From an uncultured Nitrospira sp. (GTDB lineage Bacteria > Nitrospirota > Nitrospiria > Nitrospirales > Nitrospiraceae): 37,276 bases of DNA. The stretch covers positions 1 to 37,276 of the forward strand of contig CAMLHQ010000028.1 in assembly GCA_946479785.1 (NCBI GenBank). The letters are read 5' to 3'. A program made the translations under genes and the position numbers. Shown one piece after another: positions 33,405-37,276 of this stretch. Under the pieces are notes generated by a model, which worked only from the letters and a program-made list of their open reading frames with translations, had not been told where the DNA came from and ran no database searches. How positions within the stretch are numbered: position 1 is the first letter of the stretch; the number at the start of each line of letters is the position of its first letter.

Positions 33405-35432
33405 ATGAGTCGCGACATCACGCCGTACATCTTAAGGCGCACTGCGGAAGACACTCTTCCTCGTAAGCTTTCCATTGATTATGCCGCAGCGCTAAACCCA
33501 CAACAGTTGGCTGCCGTCACGGCTGGTGATGGGCCGTCCTTGGTGATCGCCGGCGCTGGCAGCGGCAAGACGCGGACGCTGGTCTACCGTGTGGCCTTTC
33601 TGATTGATTCAGGTGTCGATCCCTCGAATATCTTGCTGCTCACCTTCACGCGGAAGTCGGCACAAGAAATGTTGCAACGTGCCGGCGAGCTAATCGGTGT
33701 TCGAAGCGAACGGGTTTGTGGCGGAACCTTTCACTCCGTTGCCAACATGCTGCTGCGGCGCTATGGCAGGACGATCGGCTTAGAGCCGGGCTTTACCATC
33801 TTAGATCGCGGCGATGCCGAAGACTTGATTGCCCTTGTGCGGTCGCAGCTGGGGCTTAATGAAAAGGACAAGCGGTTTCCCCGCAAGGGCACGGTCGCGG
33901 AGATGTTCAGCAAGTCTGAGAACACGTTGCGCAGTCTCGATGACATCGTGATGGAGGAATTCAGCCACTTTGCGGATCACCTGGATGCGCTCGGCCAACT
34001 TCAAAAGGGGTATCAAGCAGCCAAGCGCCAACGGCAATTGGTCGACTACGACGATCTGCTCGTGTTGTTGCGCCAACTATTGACGCAGGATCAACAGGTC
34101 AGGCAGGCGATCTCCCGGCTCTATCGCTACATTTTGGTGGACGAATACCAGGATACGAACCGGCTGCAGGCAGAAGTGATCAGAAACCTGGCGGTGACAC
34201 ATCAAAACGTGATGGTGGTGGGCGATGACAGCCAGTCGATCTATGCATTCAGAGGCGCCACATTTAAGAATATCATGGAGTTTCCAACGCTCTTTCCCGG
34301 CGCTACGATCTATAAGTTGGAAGAAAACTATCGAAGTACGCAGCCGATCTTGAATCTGGCCAACTGCATCATTGAAGAGGCAGCAGAGAAGTATACGAAG
34401 CATTTGTTTACTCGGAAGCTCGATGGGCCGCTGCCGACGCTGGCCGAAGCGGCGGGGGAAAATGCGCAGTCGCGGTTCATCGCCCAGAAAATTCTGGAAT
34501 TGCGCGAAGAAGGCGTGCCATTGAGCGAAGTGGCCGTGTTGTTTCGATCGAGTTTCCACTCATTCGACCTGGAAATCGAGCTGTCGCGCCGTGGGTTGCC
34601 GTTTATCAAGCGCGGCGGCGTCAAGTTTATTGAAACGGCGCACGTGAAGGATCTGCTGGCGCACCTGCGTGTCGTCGCCAATCCATTGGATACTGTGAGC
34701 TGGCATCGGGTGTTAATGTTGGTGGAAGGCGTGGGTCCAAAGAAGGCGCAGGACCTCCTGGCGAATCTCGTGAAGTCCGAAAAACCCTATCACCTGCTGC
34801 GTGAGGTAAGCGGGCGATCGGGACAGGGGCTCAAGAATTTGGCCAATACCTTAGAGAGCCTCTCAGGCGGCGGAGATTTGGGTACAGCCGATCAGGTCAA
34901 CCATATCTATGAGTATTATCTGCCGATTCTCAAAGAACAGTACGACGATTATCCGAAACGCATCAGGGACCTCGATCATCTTCATACCATTGCCGAAGGC
35001 TATCCGGAAGTCGACAGCTTCTTGTCCGATTTGGCGTTGGAACCGCCTGACGGTAGTGCTGTCGATGTGGAGGCGCCTGACCGGGACGACGAACGGATGG
35101 TGTTGTCGACGATCCATTCGGCGAAGGGATTGGAATGGCAATGTGTGTTTGTCATTTGGGTCGTCGATGGGAAATTTCCGTCACTCTATTCCTTCGTGAC
35201 CGATGAGGAGTTGGAAGAAGAACGACGGCTGTTCTATGTCGCCGTGACGCGCGCCAAACGGCACCTCTATCTGACCTATCCTATTAATGTGTTCGATAAG
35301 AGCAGCGGAATGTTGCTGTCGAAACCGACTCGGTTCCTCGACCATGTCTCGCCGGCGATGCTCGACCAACTGGCGTTGGTGGAGGAGGGTAGCCATGCAG
35401 ACTGGCGCGGGTATCGAGATGATTCCTATTGA
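33405..35432 (+). CDS. UvrD/PcrA/Rep-family DNA helicase (675 aa)
   Basis: This is a superfamily 1A helicase. Walker A is G-A-G-S-G-K-T (about 50-57), followed by L-T-F-T-R-K-S-A, motif II D-E-Y-Q-D-T (about 245), motif III G-D-D-S-Q-S-I-Y, motif IV region Y-R-S, and late motifs V-L-S-T-I-H-S-A-K-G-L-E-W and V-A-V-T-R-A-K. The sequence is a little shorter than E. coli UvrD (720 residues) and ends soon after motif VI, so the usual C-terminal tail is short. It unwinds DNA in repair or replication restart; UvrD, PcrA and Rep are hard to tell apart here. ATG at 33405. Confidence 0.93.
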   Translation: MSRDITPYILRRTAEDTLPRKLSIDYAAALNPQQLAAVTAGDGPSLVIAGAGSGKTRTLVYRVAFLIDSGVDPSNILLLTFTRKSAQEMLQRAGELIGVRSERVCGGTFHSVANMLLRRYGRTIGLEPGFTILDRGDAEDLIALVRSQLGLNEKDKRFPRKGTVAEMFSKSENTLRSLDDIVMEEFSHFADHLDALGQLQKGYQAAKRQRQLVDYDDLLVLLRQLLTQDQQVRQAISRLYRYILVDEYQDTNRLQAEVIRNLAVTHQNVMVVGDDSQSIYAFRGATFKNIMEFPTLFPGATIYKLEENYRSTQPILNLANCIIEEAAEKYTKHLFTRKLDGPLPTLAEAAGENAQSRFIAQKILELREEGVPLSEVAVLFRSSFHSFDLEIELSRRGLPFIKRGGVKFIETAHVKDLLAHLRVVANPLDTVSWHRVLMLVEGVGPKKAQDLLANLVKSEKPYHLLREVSGRSGQGLKNLANTLESLSGGGDLGTADQVNHIYEYYLPILKEQYDDYPKRIRDLDHLHTIAEGYPEVDSFLSDLALEPPDGSAVDVEAPDRDDERMVLSTIHSAKGLEWQCVFVIWVVDGKFPSLYSFVTDEELEEERRLFYVAVTRAKRHLYLTYPINVFDKSSGMLLSKPTRFLDHVSPAMLDQLALVEEGSHADWRGYRDDSY

Positions 35433-35501
35433 TTGATGGACCCGCTTGCAATTTAAGCCGTCTGGCTGCGACGTTTGACTGTCACTTCTTTCCTCATATC
35501 T

Positions 35502-36377
35502 ATGTATTCGGTGTTGATCACAGCCGCCACGTTGTGTGTCTCTCTGCTGCTTAATCCGATCGATGGCACGGGCGCGGATCATTCCGGTGCTCCTGGGCAT
35601 ATCTGGAAACAGATCATGGCCGAGTCCGAAGGACTTGGATTGCCCACGAAGTTCTTGAAGGCTATGCCGCCAGACTTTGTGAAGTTCGAATTCGACGATT
35701 TGCAGGCGTTCGCGGCGGAGTACCATCTGAGCGAGCATCGGATGGTGTTAAACCGGACGCTCTCATTCAATGTGGCAGGCGGAACTTTGCGTCCACTCGC
35801 TCGCCTGACCCACGCAGAAATGGAAACGCTCTTTCATGAACTGTTTCATGCTTATATGGATTATTTAACAACGATGGAAGCTGAAGGGCGGCCGGATTCG
35901 CTGCTGACCTTTGCACGCAAGCAGCAGCGTTGCCGTTACGGCGACGTGTTGATTACCCCTGTGGTCCAGCGAAAGATGGAAACGGAAGAACGATTTCTCA
36001 GTGAACGTGAGTCCTGGGAAGCCTTGAACGAAACCTGGGCCGTCTTTTTTGGCTGGACCGTGTGGAATCAATTGGAGCTCCGCCAGAGGATGGAACGTTC
36101 GATTCAGAAGCCCGGCAAGAGCCGTAATACATGGCTTGGCCGTCTCGAAGAGGCTGACAGAGAGGGAAAGCTTCGCGGTTATTATGAACCAGAGGATCCA
36201 GGGGAACGAAGTGTGACAAGGAAACGATTCTTAGCACCAGGCTCACGTATCTCAGCGGAGGAATCTGAACGGTTGCTGAAGGGACCATTGGAGTTTCCGG
36301 CTGACTTAGTAAAGCAAGCGGTAGAGATTATGATTCGTGACCAACGGAGTCTGCCATTATCGAAACCCTGCGCGTAG
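35502..36377 (+). CDS. Exported HExxH (gluzincin-like) protein, 291 aa
   Basis: The N-terminus is hydrophobic (about residues 1-20) and looks like a signal peptide. A zinc-metallopeptidase motif H-E-L-F-H lies at about residues 112-116. About 60 residues later a Glu in L-N-E-T-W-A could be the third zinc ligand, as in gluzincins. The rest, including F-V-K-F-E-F and R-K-R-F-L-A-P-G, has no further familiar motif. A TTG at 35475 adds nine residues; the ATG at 35502 is chosen as it starts at the hydrophobic core, but neither has a clear ribosome site. It lies 69 bases after the helicase, same strand. Confidence 0.7.
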   Translation: MYSVLITAATLCVSLLLNPIDGTGADHSGAPGHIWKQIMAESEGLGLPTKFLKAMPPDFVKFEFDDLQAFAAEYHLSEHRMVLNRTLSFNVAGGTLRPLARLTHAEMETLFHELFHAYMDYLTTMEAEGRPDSLLTFARKQQRCRYGDVLITPVVQRKMETEERFLSERESWEALNETWAVFFGWTVWNQLELRQRMERSIQKPGKSRNTWLGRLEEADREGKLRGYYEPEDPGERSVTRKRFLAPGSRISAEESERLLKGPLEFPADLVKQAVEIMIRDQRSLPLSKPCA

Positions 36378-36731
36378 CTCGCCATGGAACTGCTTGAAAT
36401 ACCTTGCGGTTTTATTCGAGAAAGATCCTTCAAGAGTTCCTGCTGACTGAGGTTAGGTCTGATCGGAGCCGGGGGATCTGGGTGGATCAGATTAATTTTC
36501 TCCAAGAGGCAAGAAAAAAATCCTGTTAGGCCTTTTGGGGCTTGACTTCAAGATACTTCATCAATAGAATCAGCCGTTTCCTGAAAAAGGCTTGTCTGCA
36601 GCTCATCACTTTTATCCTTATTTTTAAGGAGGGGGGTGCTGTGCGTGGACTAGCCTACTCTTCTTTTCCCGTCGTGCGATGCGAAATGAAGACGATGATT
36701 TTGCAATTGGAATTTTCTCGCTGGAGATTTT
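36378..36731. other. Upstream region of the tRNA-tuf operon
   Basis: No gene is supported. It contains a good promoter (36542-36570). A GGAGG-like run at 36628-36632 is followed by a GTG frame that runs into tRNA-Tyr and is therefore rejected as a gene. Confidence 0.45.
36542..36570 (+). promoter_or_regulatory. Promoter of the tRNA-tuf operon
   Basis: TTGACT (36542-36547) and TAGAAT (36565-36570) are separated by exactly 17 bases; each box differs from the sigma-70 consensus by one base. Transcription should start near 36577, about 155 bases before tRNA-Tyr. Confidence 0.65.
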
Positions 36732-36816
36732 GGGCAGGTACCCAAGTGGCCAAAGGGGGCAGACTGTAAATCTGTTGCCATCGGCTTCCAAGGTTCGAAT
36801 CCTTGCCTGCCCACCA
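36732..36816 (+). tRNA. tRNA-Tyr (anticodon GTA), CCA encoded
   Basis: A full cloverleaf with acceptor arms GGGCAGG and CCTGCCC, a long variable arm, and anticodon GTA in the loop CTGTAAA. The T-arm contains GGTTCGAATCC. Discriminator A is followed by encoded CCA. The long variable arm is the class II feature expected for tRNA-Tyr in bacteria. Confidence 0.96.
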
Positions 36817-36818
36817 AG

Positions 36819-36840
36819 CAGAGCTAGCTCGACCGGGAGC
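36819..36840 (+). repeat. Spacer repeat copy 1 (after tRNA-Tyr)
   Basis: This 22-base sequence begins CAGAGCTA and ends GGAGC, and recurs at 37143-37164 with two mismatches. Each copy lies two or more bases after a tRNA 3' CCA, so it may be part of the processing or termination signals of the operon, or a remnant of tRNA-unit duplication. Confidence 0.7.
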
Positions 36841-36880
36841 CTTTGTTAAGTATTTTTGGCGACCGGGGGGATATTTTAAG

Positions 36881-36955
36881 GCGGGCGTAGCTCAGCGGTA
36901 GAGTCCCAGCCTTCCAAGCTGGCTGTCGTGGGTTCAACTCCCACCGCCCGCTCCA
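36881..36955 (+). tRNA. tRNA-Gly (anticodon TCC), CCA encoded
   Basis: Acceptor arms GCGGGCG and CGCCCGC, D-arm AGCTCAGCGGTAGAG, anticodon loop CTTCCAA with TCC, and T-arm GGGTTCAACTCCC. The CCA is encoded. Confidence 0.96.
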
Positions 36956-37064
36956 AATGGTGATGTGAAGCGATATTCCTTATACGTGAGGCGGCAAGGC
37001 CAGTGATGATGTCAGAGAATTTTGTCTTGCGACTCCCAATAGCGGTTCACGATTAATGAGGACT

Positions 37065-37140
37065 GCCCACGTAGCTCAGTTGGTAGAGCACGTCCTTGGT
37101 AAGGACGAGGTCACGCGTTCGATCCGCGTCGTGGGCTCCA
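37065..37140 (+). tRNA. tRNA-Thr (anticodon GGT), CCA encoded
   Basis: Acceptor arms GCCCACG and CGTGGGC, anticodon loop TTGGTAA with GGT, T-arm GCGTTCGATCCGC, encoded CCA. It is the last tRNA before tuf, as in the classic tRNA-tufB operon of other bacteria. Confidence 0.96.
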
Positions 37141-37142
37141 AA

Positions 37143-37164
37143 CAGAGCTAACTCGACCCGGAGC
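37143..37164 (+). repeat. Spacer repeat copy 2 (after tRNA-Thr)
   Basis: Second copy of the 22-base sequence at 36819-36840, two mismatches. It sits just downstream of tRNA-Thr and about 60 bases before tuf. Confidence 0.7.
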
Positions 37165-37222
37165 GCTACAACAATTGAGCGCCACGGGATAGTACCTTCT
37201 GGTTTTAGAAAAGGAGTGATTT

Positions 37223-37276
37223 ATGGCGAAGGCGAAATTTGAGCGGAAGAAGCCGCACGTGAATATCGGGACGATC
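37223..37276 (+). CDS. tuf: Elongation factor Tu, N-terminal fragment (window edge)
   Basis: Only 18 codons are present before the window ends. They read M-A-K-A-K-F-E-R-K-K-P-H-V-N-I-G-T-I, the familiar EF-Tu start leading into the G1 loop region. EF-Tu delivers aminoacyl-tRNA to the ribosome with GTP. AAAGGAG lies about eight bases before the ATG. It is co-transcribed with the three tRNA genes upstream. Confidence 0.95.
   Translation, partial: MAKAKFERKKPHVNIGTI

Noticed and set aside
36628..36769. GTG frame with a good ribosome site upstream of tRNA-Tyr
   Set aside because: It runs through the tRNA gene and has no protein-like features.

Overview
The window looks like chromosome of a Nitrospira-type bacterium (phylum Nitrospirota). 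This rests on remembered gene content rather than a search: a GC-rich protein-coding style, many GTG and TTG starts, a tightly packed Gld-type ABC exporter with a DUF4340 protein, a HEAT-repeat pair, a zinc-ribbon protein of the kind common there, MalQ plus an alpha-glucan phosphorylase, and a CruF-type carotenoid protein. The genus is an inference.

Left end (about 1-4.2 kb). This part is gene-poor and looks like accessory or decaying DNA. It holds a small zinc-ribbon-like protein (8-223), two homologous small proteins facing inward from the edges (524-1018 minus, 3755-4105 plus), a membrane protein with a Cys-rich C-terminal domain (1137-1697), and about 2 kb with hairpins, a good terminator-like element at 2174-2200 and one possible small gene (2936-3142).

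Core metabolic and regulatory block (4.2-11 kb). A secreted protein and a DUF72 protein lie on the minus strand. On the plus strand are malQ (4-alpha-glucanotransferase), a membrane histidine kinase and an NtrC-type sigma-54 activator; the last two form a two-component pair.

Minus-strand block 11-13.5 kb. A lipoprotein, an Lrp/AsnC-type RAM protein and a large proline-rich protein overlap like an operon, with a zinc-ribbon gene upstream. The large protein ends in a PD-(D/E)XK-nuclease-like domain that appears to have lost its catalytic acidic residues.

Middle (13.7-24.4 kb). Small envelope lipoproteins (one cupredoxin-like), a DUF899 thioredoxin-fold protein, a CYTH-CHAD protein, tRNA-Arg(CCT), and an exported protein with three copies of a C-x3-W-x4-RMR-x2-C motif. 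These are followed by a four-gene ABC exporter operon (ATPase, permease, GldG-like, DUF4340), a small exported protein and an RlpA lipoprotein.

Right half (24.5-36.4 kb). A small basic protein, a cytosolic and an exported HEAT-repeat protein, a membrane-anchored coiled-coil protein, alpha-glucan phosphorylase, a conserved hypothetical, a class III aminotransferase divergent from a CruF-like gene, a UvrD-family helicase and an exported HExxH protein. The far end is a classic tRNA-Tyr/tRNA-Gly/tRNA-Thr/tuf operon, cut by the window edge after 18 codons of EF-Tu.

MalQ and the phosphorylase together suggest glycogen or maltodextrin turnover. Much of the remainder is cell-envelope machinery.
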